A stretch of 64,000 nt of DNA from a candidate division KSB3 bacterium (GTDB lineage: Bacteria; Moduliflexota; Moduliflexia; Moduliflexales; Moduliflexaceae): assembly GCA_002748425.1 (NCBI GenBank), contig PDSJ01000011.1, positions 1 to 64,000 of the forward strand, given 5' to 3'. The notes beneath the pieces were generated by a model. It ran no database searches. It worked only from the letters and a program-made list of their open reading frames with translations, and was not told the DNA's origin. The number at the start of each line of letters is the position of its first letter. Position 1 is the first letter of the stretch. Below, piece by piece: positions 16,027 through 25,028 of this stretch. The position numbers and the translations under genes are program-made.

Positions 16027-17316
16027 ATGAAAAATCCAATGAAGATCCTGCAACGGCCGTCAATGACGATATGTTGTCTCGTCGTCTGCCTCATGGTATC
16101 CACTGCGATTCTTTTCCCGCAAACAGGACACTCTGACTCAAATCCCGAAATGATCGAAGATATCACCAGACTCCTTCTGGGGGAGATTAGTAAGCTCTCA
16201 GCCCGTATCAGTACTCTGGAGCAGCAGAATAAAGCGCTGGCTCGCATGGTCCATAAAATGATGGAAGAACAGCAGCGCAGCAACGGGAGAGGAGTGCCGG
16301 AACAGGTGCAGGAACACCTGGCAAAACGCTACGAACTTCCCAAAGTCGCCAGTTTGTGCAACGAACGTATTCCGCTTGATAAATGGGATGTCTGGCAGCG
16401 CCTGGACAGCGAATTTTTTTCTTTTCTGGTCAATGAAAAACAGGTCATCTTGTGGTTGAAGCGCACCGGACAGTTTTTTCCGTATATTGAAGAAGAATTG
16501 GACAAAGCTGGTCTCCCCGATGATTTGAAATACGTCACGATCGTGGAAAGCGGCTTACGCTCCAAGGCCACATCAAGCGCCGGGGCCGCAGGATTCTGGC
16601 AATTCATCCAATCCACTGGCAACGATTATGGCTTGACCCAAAATTCCTGGCTGGATAACCGACGCGATCTGTATGCCTCCACCAATGCGGCAATTCAATA
16701 CTTACGCCGTCTCTACGGCATCTTTCACGACTGGCCTCTGGCGCTGGCAGCCTACAACGCCGGCGAAGGACGCGTACAGCGGGCAATGAAATCGCAGGGC
16801 GTCCGCAATTATTATCAGCTGGAATTACCTCGGGAAACTGAACGATATGTGTTCAAAATTATCGCCGCTAAAATCATCCTCTCTGATCCCCAAAAATACG
16901 GCTTTTATATTGACGACAGCAATCTGTTCCCGCCTTATCGCTTCGAAAACGTTACGGTCAATTTATCTCAAAGTACCCATATTCGGGATTTGTCCAGAAA
17001 CTACGGCAGCTACTATCGCGAATTCCGGCTCCTGAATCCTGAAATCAAAACAGACATACTTCCCGCGGGCACGCATACGATCAAAGTTCCCAAAGGATGG
17101 CGACAGCTTGCAGACGCAGTCTCCGGGCACAGCCTGTCTTCCGGCGAGACCCTTTCAGCCGGGAGTATCATGTACACCGTCGAAAGCGGTGACAGCTTAG
17201 GACGGATTGCGAAAAAATTTAACGTCAGAGCCAAAGATATTACAATGATTAAAGGCAAAACGTCCTCGCTTGATACGCTGCATCCCGGGGATCAACTCCT
17301 GATCAAAAAAAATTAG
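16027..17316 (+). CDS. mltD: Membrane-bound lytic murein transglycosylase with LysM domain (MltD-like)
   Basis: This 429-residue periplasmic enzyme cleaves peptidoglycan glycan strands. An N-terminal hydrophobic segment (about residues 13-33) acts as a signal or anchor, followed by a short coiled coil (I-S-K-L-S-A-R-I-S-T-L-E-Q-Q). The SLT domain has catalytic Glu near residue 174 in V-E-S-G-L, then A-G-A-A-G-F-W-Q-F and A-L-A-A-Y-N-A-G-E-G-R-V. One LysM repeat closes the protein (about 377-427, V-E-S-G-D-S-L-G-R-I-A-K-K-F). As last gene of the secretin operon it may open the wall for the secretin ring. Its stop is 20 nt from that of the convergent lipoprotein gene. Confidence 0.9.
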   Translation: MKNPMKILQRPSMTICCLVVCLMVSTAILFPQTGHSDSNPEMIEDITRLLLGEISKLSARISTLEQQNKALARMVHKMMEEQQRSNGRGVPEQVQEHLAKRYELPKVASLCNERIPLDKWDVWQRLDSEFFSFLVNEKQVILWLKRTGQFFPYIEEELDKAGLPDDLKYVTIVESGLRSKATSSAGAAGFWQFIQSTGNDYGLTQNSWLDNRRDLYASTNAAIQYLRRLYGIFHDWPLALAAYNAGEGRVQRAMKSQGVRNYYQLELPRETERYVFKIIAAKIILSDPQKYGFYIDDSNLFPPYRFENVTVNLSQSTHIRDLSRNYGSYYREFRLLNPEIKTDILPAGTHTIKVPKGWRQLADAVSGHSLSSGETLSAGSIMYTVESGDSLGRIAKKFNVRAKDITMIKGKTSSLDTLHPGDQLLIKKN

Positions 17317-17336
17317 ACATTGTCCTGATAGCGCTC

Positions 17337-17834
17337 TCAGTCTTTAAAACGGTCAGCCGCCTTTCGAAGTGCATCTTCCATATCCTTCACGGCAGTATCC
17401 ATCCCCTCTTTCAGATCGTTCCAAGCTTGCCTGCTCGGCTCTTCTAACTCTTTTAAGCTCCATTCGAGTTCCTGACGCTGTTGTTTCAGCTCTTCCAGTT
17501 TTTGTTGGAGTTTTTGCCGCAGTACCGCTTCAGCCTGCTCGATTTTTGGCTGCCACTCCTCGATCCGTTCATCAATTTCCTGAAGCTTCTTTTTCAGGTC
17601 TTGGCGATAGTCCTCACTTCGCTGAATAACGTATTCCCTGCTTGTTTCCACAGCATCTCCGAACTTTTCCTTCAGATCGTCAAACGAGACGTCGGTCTTC
17701 GGGTCCATGCGCGTTTCGGAGTGAGTCTCATTCCGAGTCTGAGTCTCATTCCGAGTCTGAGTCTCACTGCGACAGGCACTCAGACAGAACACGCATCCAC
17801 AAAGAACAGCAGCATACAAACAGATTTTTTTCAT
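17337..17834 (-). CDS. Small coiled-coil lipoprotein
   Basis: This 165-residue protein has a signal peptide and lipobox L-S-A-C (Cys21). A charged repeat follows (E-T-Q-T-R-N repeated, then E-T-H-S-E-T-R), then an almost continuous helical coiled coil rich in Glu, Lys, Gln and Leu to the C-terminus. GGAGGAACGATA before ATG 17834 supports the start. No catalytic motif is seen. A structural role tying outer membrane to cell wall is possible, as with Lpp-like proteins, but it is not a recognised homologue. It is divergent from sucC. Confidence 0.65.
   Translation of the reverse strand: MKKICLYAAVLCGCVFCLSACRSETQTRNETQTRNETHSETRMDPKTDVSFDDLKEKFGDAVETSREYVIQRSEDYRQDLKKKLQEIDERIEEWQPKIEQAEAVLRQKLQQKLEELKQQRQELEWSLKELEEPSRQAWNDLKEGMDTAVKDMEDALRKAADRFKD
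17723..17771. repeat. Tandem 18-bp repeat inside the lipoprotein gene
   Basis: The unit GAGTCTCATTCCGAGTCT occurs at 17723-17740 and 17741-17758, with a degenerate third start at 17759-17771. The period is a multiple of three, so changes in copy number would alter the length of the charged linker without breaking the reading frame. Confidence 0.8.
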
Positions 17835-17920
17835 TATCGTTCCTCCTTCCTTATTGAAAACCGTTTCAGATATTTACTTATACGATACGCAACAACACCC
17901 GGATTGTCAACAACATTTTC

Positions 17921-17949
17921 TTGACAGCTTCAGGCTCAACGGTTACAGA
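17921..17949 (+). promoter_or_regulatory. Putative promoter of sucCD
   Basis: TTGACA (17921-17926), 17 nt, then TACAGA (17944-17949). The -35 is perfect and the -10 weak. The sucC start is 21 nt beyond the -10, which implies a very short leader. Confidence 0.4.
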
Positions 17950-17969
17950 AGGGACACTTGAGAGAGTTC

Positions 17970-19100
17970 ATGAAAATACACGAGTATCACGCAAAAAAAT
18001 TTTTTGCCCGCTATCAGATTCCGATCCCGCAGGAAACCCTCTGCACAAATATTTCCGACGTCACACAAGCCTTTTGGGACCTTAACCGTCCGGTGGTGCT
18101 AAAATCACAGGTTCTGACAGGCGGGCGTAAAAAGGCCGGAGGTATTAAACTTGCCAGTAATGTGCAGGAAGCCGAAAAAGCGGCTGCAAACATTCTGGGG
18201 ATGAAGATTACAGGTTTCACGGTCGAAAAAGTCCTTGTTTCCGAGGCTGTGGACATTCATAGCGAATCCTATGTTGCTATCGTGAACGACCGAGACGCCA
18301 AAAGTCCTGTTATGATAGTCAGCTCTGAAGGCGGGTCAGACATTGAAGACGTGGCAAAAAGCATGCCGGAAAAAATTTGCAGACGCATCATTCATCCTGA
18401 AACCGGTTTACTCGATTTTCAAGCCGTCAATCTGGCTTTCCAGCTTTTCAACGACATCACAGTAGTCAGAAAAACCGCCACGATTATGAAAAATTTGTAT
18501 CGATGCTATGTTGAAACCGATGCCTCGCTCGCAGAGATCAATCCGCTCGTCACCACCGCCGGCGGTAATGTGATCGCCTTGGATGCCAAAATGACGCTCG
18601 ACGACAATGCCTTATACCGCCATCCTGAGTTCGAAGCGCTGCGCGACCCTGGCGACGATGAAAAAAAGGAACTCGACGCTCAAACAAGAGGCCTGAGCTA
18701 CATCAAACTCGATGGGAATATTGGATGTATGGTGAACGGCGCTGGTCTGGCAATGGCAGCAATGGATGTGATCGAGCTCTATGGCGGCCGGCCAGCAAAC
18801 TTTCTGGACATTGGCGGAAGTTCGAATCCGCAGAAAGTCATCGATGCCTTAACGATCTTATTGAGTGACAGCCACGTCAACGTGGTCATGATCAGTATTT
18901 TCGGAGGAATTGCTCGCTGCGACGACGTTGCCGAGGGATTAGTACATGCGATAGAACACATGAAGATCACAGTGCCGATTATCGTGCGTCTGGCCGGAAC
19001 CAATGAACGCGAAGGGCAAAGAATTCTGAAGAACAGCCCTGTAATCCAGGCTTTTTCACTGAGTGACGCCGCCCAAAAAGCGATTGCCGCAATCCGGTGA
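17970..19100 (+). CDS. sucC: Succinyl-CoA synthetase beta subunit (ADP-forming type)
   Basis: This 376-residue subunit of succinate-CoA ligase interconverts succinyl-CoA and succinate with ATP (or GTP) formation. The N-terminus M-K-I-H-E-Y-H-A-K-K-F-F and the ATP-grasp motif G-G-R-K-K-A-G-G-I-K-L are typical. The C-terminal ligase domain carries F-L-D-I-G-G-S-S-N and I-F-G-G-I-A-R-C-D. The common glycine-rich loop G-G-G-A is G-G-S-S here. ATG 17970 is preferred over an in-frame TTG at 17958. sucD follows after 91 nt. A malate-CoA ligase is a close alternative on sequence alone, but no serine-cycle genes are near. Confidence 0.88.
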   Translation: MKIHEYHAKKFFARYQIPIPQETLCTNISDVTQAFWDLNRPVVLKSQVLTGGRKKAGGIKLASNVQEAEKAAANILGMKITGFTVEKVLVSEAVDIHSESYVAIVNDRDAKSPVMIVSSEGGSDIEDVAKSMPEKICRRIIHPETGLLDFQAVNLAFQLFNDITVVRKTATIMKNLYRCYVETDASLAEINPLVTTAGGNVIALDAKMTLDDNALYRHPEFEALRDPGDDEKKELDAQTRGLSYIKLDGNIGCMVNGAGLAMAAMDVIELYGGRPANFLDIGGSSNPQKVIDALTILLSDSHVNVVMISIFGGIARCDDVAEGLVHAIEHMKITVPIIVRLAGTNEREGQRILKNSPVIQAFSLSDAAQKAIAAIR

Positions 19101-19191
19101 ACGCTCAAGCACTGAATAACGCATATATTCACGGCTTTTTCTCTGTCTCAGCCAAGCTATCGGCGCTATTTGTGTTCTCTCTACATACAAG

Positions 19192-20079
19192 ATGAGTATT
19201 CTGATTGATGAAACAACCCGCATTGTCGTACAAGGCATTACCGGGCGGGATGGGCGCTTTCATGCATTGAAAATGAAACACTCCGGCAGCCGGGTGGTTG
19301 CCGGAGTCACCCCGGGCAAAGAAGGTCAAAACGTCGAAGGCATTCCGGTCTTTCATTCAGTGCACAATGCGGTCAAACACAGCAAAGCTGATACCGCTCT
19401 TATTCTCGTGCCTCCGCGTTTTGCGGCTGATGCAATCTGTGAAGCCTCCGACGCTGGCGTGAAACTTGTTGTCGCGATCACCGAAGGCATTCCGACTCTC
19501 GATGTCATGAAGGCATTGAAATTCCTCGAACGCAATAAGACGCTGCTTATCGGGCCTAATTGCCCGGGCCTGATTTCTCCGGGAAAATGCAAAGTCGGTA
19601 TTCTGCCGGACAGTATTTTTACAAAAGGCCGAATCGGCCTGATTTCACGCAGTGGTACATTGACCTATGAGGTCGTGAATCACCTTACCCAGGCCGGAAT
19701 CGGACAATCTACCTGCATCGGAATAGGCGGTGACCCGGTTGTCGGCATGGGATTTATCGATCTCCTTGAGCGCTTTGAAGCCGATCCAGAGACCGAGGGC
19801 GTAGTACTGATCGGTGAGATCGGCGGCAATGCCGAAGAAAAGGCTGCTGAATTTATCGCTGAGAAGATGACTAAGCCGGTTGCAGCCTTTGTTGCCGGGC
19901 GCAGCGCACCGCCTGGCAAACGTATGGGACATGCCGGAGCGATTATTTCCAGCGGCTCAGGCACGGCTGCAGAAAAAATCGCAGCCTTTGAAACCGCCGG
20001 CGTAGCAGTCGCCAAAGAACCAGCGGAATTCCCTGAGCTGATACATGCCTGCTTCAAAAGCCATAAGCTCAATACATGA
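19192..20079 (+). CDS. sucD: Succinyl-CoA synthetase alpha subunit
   Basis: This 295-residue partner of SucC contains the N-terminal CoA-binding Rossmann domain ([10 protein letters not shown]). The catalytic His247, phosphorylated during turnover, is in M-G-H-A-G-A-I-I. The motif [11 protein letters not shown] is also present. The length matches the family. Its stop overlaps an in-frame ATG of the next reading frame, but the better start for the YfhO gene is over 100 nt further on. Confidence 0.92.
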   Translation: MSILIDETTRIVVQGITGRDGRFHALKMKHSGSRVVAGVTPGKEGQNVEGIPVFHSVHNAVKHSKADTALILVPPRFAADAICEASDAGVKLVVAITEGIPTLDVMKALKFLERNKTLLIGPNCPGLISPGKCKVGILPDSIFTKGRIGLISRSGTLTYEVVNHLTQAGIGQSTCIGIGGDPVVGMGFIDLLERFEADPETEGVVLIGEIGGNAEEKAAEFIAEKMTKPVAAFVAGRSAPPGKRMGHAGAIISSGSGTAAEKIAAFETAGVAVAKEPAEFPELIHACFKSHKLNT

Positions 20080-20192
20080 GCCTGGTTCCGGCATTCTTAC
20101 AGCAATACTACAAAAAATCACAGATCACGCATTCGCGTATTTTGGGGGTAGTAACGCACAAAGCGGCCGACAATTCCCCGGGAGGAAAAAGT

Positions 20193-22604
20193 ATGCAGCA
20201 CTTCACGTTACATAAGGTCGTTCGAGAAACAGAGCTCTGGGTTCTCCTTGTCGTCGGATTACTGTACTTCTGGCGGCCGCTGCTGCTGGGAGAAACCCTT
20301 TTCTTTCGAGACCTCACCTACGATTTCATCCCCCAGAAACAGTTTTTCGCTGAGACGGTTCGTCAAGGTGAGCTGCCGCTCTGGGATATCTATCGTCATG
20401 GCGGCCAGCCCTATTTTGGCGACCCGAATAATTCCGCCTTTCATCCGTCGAATTTGCTCTATCTTATCCTCCCATTTTTTACGGCTTTTAACCTGACGCT
20501 TATCTCCCACGCCCTACTATCCCTTGCCGGGACCTATCTTTTCTGTCGAGCTCTGCATTTCTCACGACTTGGGAGCTTTGTTGCGGCCGTAAGCTTCGGG
20601 TTCTCGGGATACTCACTGGCGTTGATCAATCTTTTCGGGCGCTTTTTGGCCATGGCCTATCTGCCCTGGCTCTTCCTCTTCTGGCAGCTTGCATTACACG
20701 AGCGACAACGGCGCTGGTACGTTCTCTGTACGTTCTCTGGCGTCTTACAAGTGCTTTGCGGAGCACCGGAAGTAAATGTGATCAGTATGCTGCTGCTTGC
20801 CGGATGGGCCCTCTGTTTTCAGCGTCCGTCAACACGCGCCCTTGTGCTTTGGACCCTCTTAAACGTGTTTATCCTCGGCATATCTGCCATTCAAGTCCTG
20901 CCGGCACTGGAAATGCTGCGGAATTCTTCCCGAGGCAAAGGTATGGATTATCAGGAATTCAGCTCAAGCTCGCTTCATCCAAAGCGCTTAGCGGAATTAG
21001 TCCTGCCCAATTTTTCAGGGACTGTCAAGCAGCTCCCCTACCGACAATACTACTGGGGCGTGGCCCTGTCCGACGGCGACGACTACCCCTATATCATTAA
21101 CATCTATGTGGGCGTGCTTTCACTGTTCCTTGCACTCCGGGGAGCGCTTCAAACGCGAAAAACAGGCCCTCTCTCGCGGAAAACCCGTCTCTTTCTGCTT
21201 GCCGTGTTTATGGCAGGTCTCAGCCTCTCGACCGGGCGCTTTCTCCCTGGTTTTCGCCTGCTCTATGAACACGTTCCATTGATACATCTTTTCCGATATC
21301 CGATCAAATTTCTGATCGCTGGGCTCTTCCCCCTTGCCCTCCTGACAGGCTGCGGCTTTGACAGATTCTTTTCACAGTCTTCGCCGCAGATCGTCCGTAT
21401 CACCCTTTGGCTGTCGACGATGTTCAGCGGCACTGCGGCACTGCTTTTCCTTGTCTCAGACAGTTTCGCACAGGATCTTATGCAAACATTTTTCCAGGAA
21501 GCCCACAATGAAAGGATGCGCAGCAACTTGAACACATCGCTCTGGTGGCTTTGTGCGCTTTTCCTTATGCTCAGCCTGATCACGCATTATCATAAGCAGA
21601 GTTCAACAACGCGGCCTGCCCTGATCTGCGCCGCGTTGTTGTGCTGCGATCTCCTTGTTGCCGGAAGCGCTGTTAATGTTTACGCTGCCAGAGATGTTTT
21701 CCGCCGTCCGCCGCCCGTCGCCCAGCGTCTTCGTCAAGAATTCAGCAGCGGCAGACTGTTCAGAGACGAGAATCCCTCCGATATCCAGCTTTATGCGCCT
21801 TCAAACGACGTGGTCTGGGGGTATCGCTGGAGCCTGGACACCCTCGCCGGCTACCTCGGGGCCTTCTGGAAGATTCCAGTCATCTTTCACGATGATTATG
21901 TCGGACTGGGGAACCGGCACGTCATCGTACTGAAATCTGCGGTGAGAAGCCTGCCATGGCCCCAAAAACTTTCTGTGCTTTCAGCAGCCGGAGTCACAAA
22001 TATCCTGAGCGCCGATCCTGGTCTGGGCGCACTGCCGGGATTGCAAAAAATCTCTGAAATCCCCAACAAGAGCAACCACCTCCTGTATCTGTATCGCAAC
22101 AGTCATGCTGTGGATTTTGTGAAATTTATCGATAAACGCCGCTTCGCCGAATCAGACGAACAGGCCATAATTTTGATGTTACAGCCGAGCTACGATCCCC
22201 AGCAGGAAGTCATTCTTCATGAGATAGAACGTGCAGAATCGACTCCTCCTGCTGGCGACGAATCCTGCACAACTGCGCACATCGAAACGCTTCACGCGTC
22301 TCCACAGCGGCAAGCGTATGCTGTCAGGACAACTTGCGATGGTTTTCTGCTGTTTTCCAGCCCGTATTATCCGGGCTGGAACGTAAGTATTGACGATAAA
22401 GCTGTGCCGCAACTGCGCGCAAATTTGGCCTTTTCCGCCATCCAGCTTCCGGCCGGGAAACATCTTGTCACACGCGAATATCGCCCTCGTTCATTAATTG
22501 CCGGGCTAGTCTGTTCACTTTTTTTTACAATGCTTGCTGTCCTGGGAGCCTTGTTCTGCCTACCCGTTGAAAAATCTTTAAACAGACGCAGAGAAACAGG
22601 CTGA
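20193..22604 (+). CDS. YfhO-family polytopic membrane protein, copy 1
   Basis: This 803-residue protein has an N-terminal hydrophobic region of about 10-12 membrane helices and a C-terminal soluble region. The first loop carries family features: F-F-R-D-L-T-Y-D-F-I-P-Q-K, then L-P-L-W-D-I-Y-R-H-G-G-Q-P-Y and A-F-H-P-S-N-L-L-Y. The C-terminal domain ends with Y-Y-P-G-W-N-V-S-I-D-D-K and L-P-A-G-K-H-L-V. YfhO proteins are GT-C-like membrane proteins implicated in glycosylating envelope polymers with polyprenyl-linked sugars. GGAGG at 20181 supports ATG 20193. Its 3' end overlaps that of an inverted paralogue by 80 bp. Confidence 0.82.
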   Translation: MQHFTLHKVVRETELWVLLVVGLLYFWRPLLLGETLFFRDLTYDFIPQKQFFAETVRQGELPLWDIYRHGGQPYFGDPNNSAFHPSNLLYLILPFFTAFNLTLISHALLSLAGTYLFCRALHFSRLGSFVAAVSFGFSGYSLALINLFGRFLAMAYLPWLFLFWQLALHERQRRWYVLCTFSGVLQVLCGAPEVNVISMLLLAGWALCFQRPSTRALVLWTLLNVFILGISAIQVLPALEMLRNSSRGKGMDYQEFSSSSLHPKRLAELVLPNFSGTVKQLPYRQYYWGVALSDGDDYPYIINIYVGVLSLFLALRGALQTRKTGPLSRKTRLFLLAVFMAGLSLSTGRFLPGFRLLYEHVPLIHLFRYPIKFLIAGLFPLALLTGCGFDRFFSQSSPQIVRITLWLSTMFSGTAALLFLVSDSFAQDLMQTFFQEAHNERMRSNLNTSLWWLCALFLMLSLITHYHKQSSTTRPALICAALLCCDLLVAGSAVNVYAARDVFRRPPPVAQRLRQEFSSGRLFRDENPSDIQLYAPSNDVVWGYRWSLDTLAGYLGAFWKIPVIFHDDYVGLGNRHVIVLKSAVRSLPWPQKLSVLSAAGVTNILSADPGLGALPGLQKISEIPNKSNHLLYLYRNSHAVDFVKFIDKRRFAESDEQAIILMLQPSYDPQQEVILHEIERAESTPPAGDESCTTAHIETLHASPQRQAYAVRTTCDGFLLFSSPYYPGWNVSIDDKAVPQLRANLAFSAIQLPAGKHLVTREYRPRSLIAGLVCSLFFTMLAVLGALFCLPVEKSLNRRRETG

Positions 22605-25011
22605 GAAGGAAAAAGAACGATAGACCAAGTCCCAGAGTGTGTGAAACCGGAGCGTAGAAAACATGGAGCACATGAGTTCCCCTGGGGACAAACGCCGCTG
22701 AAAAGGCCAAGTTTGCCCGCAGTATCGGAACAGGCTTTCCGTCAAGCCTTAGCTGCCAGCCCGGATAAAAGGGCTGTTGCAGCACAAGATAGCCATCACA
22801 GGCTGATGTCACAGAGAACGTCAGCGAGGAAGACCCTGCAGACACTTCTTGTATTTCAGCAGCGCCGCTGCACTCCACATGCCCCGTATGCACAGGCGGA
22901 GGAACTGGTTTTGGACGACCCCGTCCCCGGAAGCAGAAATGCTTCGAACGGGCGTCTTCGGCCTCTAAGACCACATGGACATTCGGATCGAATCTGTCTG
23001 CGAGCATAGCCGCTTCAGCCGCTTCCGTCGATTCGACATATTCCCAGGACCCGACAAATCTCGCCTTCCCCAGATAGCGAGAATTTTTATAGAGATGAAA
23101 CACAAGATTACTATGATTCGGCACTGTTCCAAGATATTCAATCCCCGGGCCGGAAAATTTCTCATCAGTAAGAATCACAGACACTCCTGCTGCCGACAGC
23201 AAAGGAATCTTCTGCTGCCATGCTGTGCGTTCGAGCAGACGGCGAAATGCAACTTCCCGGAAATTTGCCAGACGATCAAAATCTTCATGAAAGATCACTG
23301 GAATATTGTACGATGCCGCATTATATTCTGTCAGAATTTCAAGATTCCAGCGGGTTCCCCAGACAATATGATTCTCCGGGACCAGCAGGACCGGATTACG
23401 GGGGGTTTTGGTCCGATACAGCCGTCCATCCCCCAGAACACGCTTAATGCGCTCCACAACCGGAGGCGTTTCAGTGTACAATTCTTTTGGCATCCCAGGA
23501 AGAAGTGCTTTGCCCGCCAGCATCAAATCTAACAGAATGATCCCGCATAAGAGTAGCGCCAGCCATTTCTGTTTCAACTGCGAATGATAGTGATATACCA
23601 GGGTCAGCAAGGTCCAGATTCCAAACGCATGCAGGAAAGACTGCCGCAGTCCATGCAGCGAAACCTCCTGTTCCTGCTGTAGAAAAAAGAATCGATGAAA
23701 CGCCGCTGAAAAACCAGGGGAAAGCCACCAGAGTATCACACAGACGGCGAGGCAGGCCGAACAAATCCACATGGCGCTCAGTAAGCGCTTTGACGGTCGC
23801 CACTGGCCTTGCGTCTCTCTGTTTTGCCCCCAGTGACAGTCAACAGCATATCCAGCCAGCAGAGCCATCGGGAAAATGCCCAACCAGAGAGATTTTACCG
23901 GAAAGCGGAAGGTCCCGATCAATGGGACAGAGCGATGAATCAATTCGAACATCGGCAGATAACGTCCTGCAGCAAGCAAAAACGACAGCCATATCGTTGC
24001 GAGCAAAAAACGTCGGACGCGTCGCGGAAGCAGCCTGTCCCTCCGGGCGCTCAGACCGCCACTGAATCCTAAAAACAGCAAAGGAAGGCCCCAATAGATA
24101 CTGAGAATCAACGTCATCGGTGTATCATCATCAATGCTTCTTGCCCAGTAATCCGAGGCTCCGAGACGATCGACCCAGCCTGAGAAATGCGGCAGCAGAA
24201 GTTCCGGAAAGCGCCGGGGGGAAAGCGACCAAAAACTGAACGTATAATATTGCAGGCCCTCGCCGCGCGACGATTGCGATACCATCTCGATCGCCGGAAC
24301 GAGCTGAATCGCAGCAATACCGAACGCAAACACATGTAATAATCCCCACAGGAGACCTTTCGAGAGAGCCCGGCGCAGGGGGTAGGGATAGCCGAAAGTC
24401 CATCCTGCCAGCAGCAGCGCACCGATAATGTAGTGCTCTGACGCTCCGAGCAAAAGACGCAGCACGTTTATCATAACAGCGAGAACAAACCAGCGCTGTT
24501 TGTTCTCTGAGAGAAAAAGATGCCAGCACAGAAACAGCAGCGGCAGATACGCCGCCGAAAAAAACGTATGAACCAGATTGACCTGCGACAAGCTAAGTCC
24601 ACAAGAGCTGTAGGCGATTCCGACGATTATCGAGGCGCTCGTCGAGAACCCCAGAACCCGAACAAAGAGATAGGCCGACGCAGCGCAGAGAAAAAAATGC
24701 AGAGCAACATTCAGATTAAATGCCGTGAGCAGAGGAAATACCAGATACAGAAGGTTGAGTGGATAGACAGCTGCATTTGTCAGAGAAGCAAGATATGGCT
24801 GTCCGCCGTGGAGATAACGATCCCAAAAAGGCCACTCTCCGGCGGCCCAGAATTCCTGAAGCAATCGTTTCTGGGGCAGAAAAAGTTTATAAATATCCCG
24901 TACAAAAAAGATTTCTCCCTTGAAAAGAGGGCCAAGAAAACATAGGGCGATTATGAAGAGCAACAGCCATAGGGCTTTCTCCCGCCAAATCCGTGTACAC
25001 TTCAGGGCCAT
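22525..25011 (-). CDS. YfhO-family polytopic membrane protein, copy 2
   Basis: This 828-residue paralogue of the genes at 20193 and 34082 has the same layout. The first-loop motifs read F-F-V-R-D-I-Y-K-L-F-L-P-Q-K, W-P-F-W-D-R-Y-L-H-G-G-Q-P-Y and A-A-V-Y-P-L-N-L-L-Y. About 10-12 membrane helices follow, then a soluble C-terminal part with P-F-Y-P-G-W-Q-L-R-L-D-G-K. The conserved acidic R-D after F-F suggests the catalytic loop is intact. It is the last gene of the minus-strand train, 17 nt after the radical-SAM gene. Its last 27 codons are antisense to copy 1. Confidence 0.82.
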   Translation of the reverse strand: MALKCTRIWREKALWLLLFIIALCFLGPLFKGEIFFVRDIYKLFLPQKRLLQEFWAAGEWPFWDRYLHGGQPYLASLTNAAVYPLNLLYLVFPLLTAFNLNVALHFFLCAASAYLFVRVLGFSTSASIIVGIAYSSCGLSLSQVNLVHTFFSAAYLPLLFLCWHLFLSENKQRWFVLAVMINVLRLLLGASEHYIIGALLLAGWTFGYPYPLRRALSKGLLWGLLHVFAFGIAAIQLVPAIEMVSQSSRGEGLQYYTFSFWSLSPRRFPELLLPHFSGWVDRLGASDYWARSIDDDTPMTLILSIYWGLPLLFLGFSGGLSARRDRLLPRRVRRFLLATIWLSFLLAAGRYLPMFELIHRSVPLIGTFRFPVKSLWLGIFPMALLAGYAVDCHWGQNRETQGQWRPSKRLLSAMWICSACLAVCVILWWLSPGFSAAFHRFFFLQQEQEVSLHGLRQSFLHAFGIWTLLTLVYHYHSQLKQKWLALLLCGIILLDLMLAGKALLPGMPKELYTETPPVVERIKRVLGDGRLYRTKTPRNPVLLVPENHIVWGTRWNLEILTEYNAASYNIPVIFHEDFDRLANFREVAFRRLLERTAWQQKIPLLSAAGVSVILTDEKFSGPGIEYLGTVPNHSNLVFHLYKNSRYLGKARFVGSWEYVESTEAAEAAMLADRFDPNVHVVLEAEDARSKHFCFRGRGRPKPVPPPVHTGHVECSGAAEIQEVSAGSSSLTFSVTSACDGYLVLQQPFYPGWQLRLDGKPVPILRANLAFSAAFVPRGTHVLHVFYAPVSHTLGLGLSFFFLLSLFLCVCLKIFQRVGRTRLPGQQAL

Positions 25012-25028
25012 GTTTTTTCTTTCTCAGC

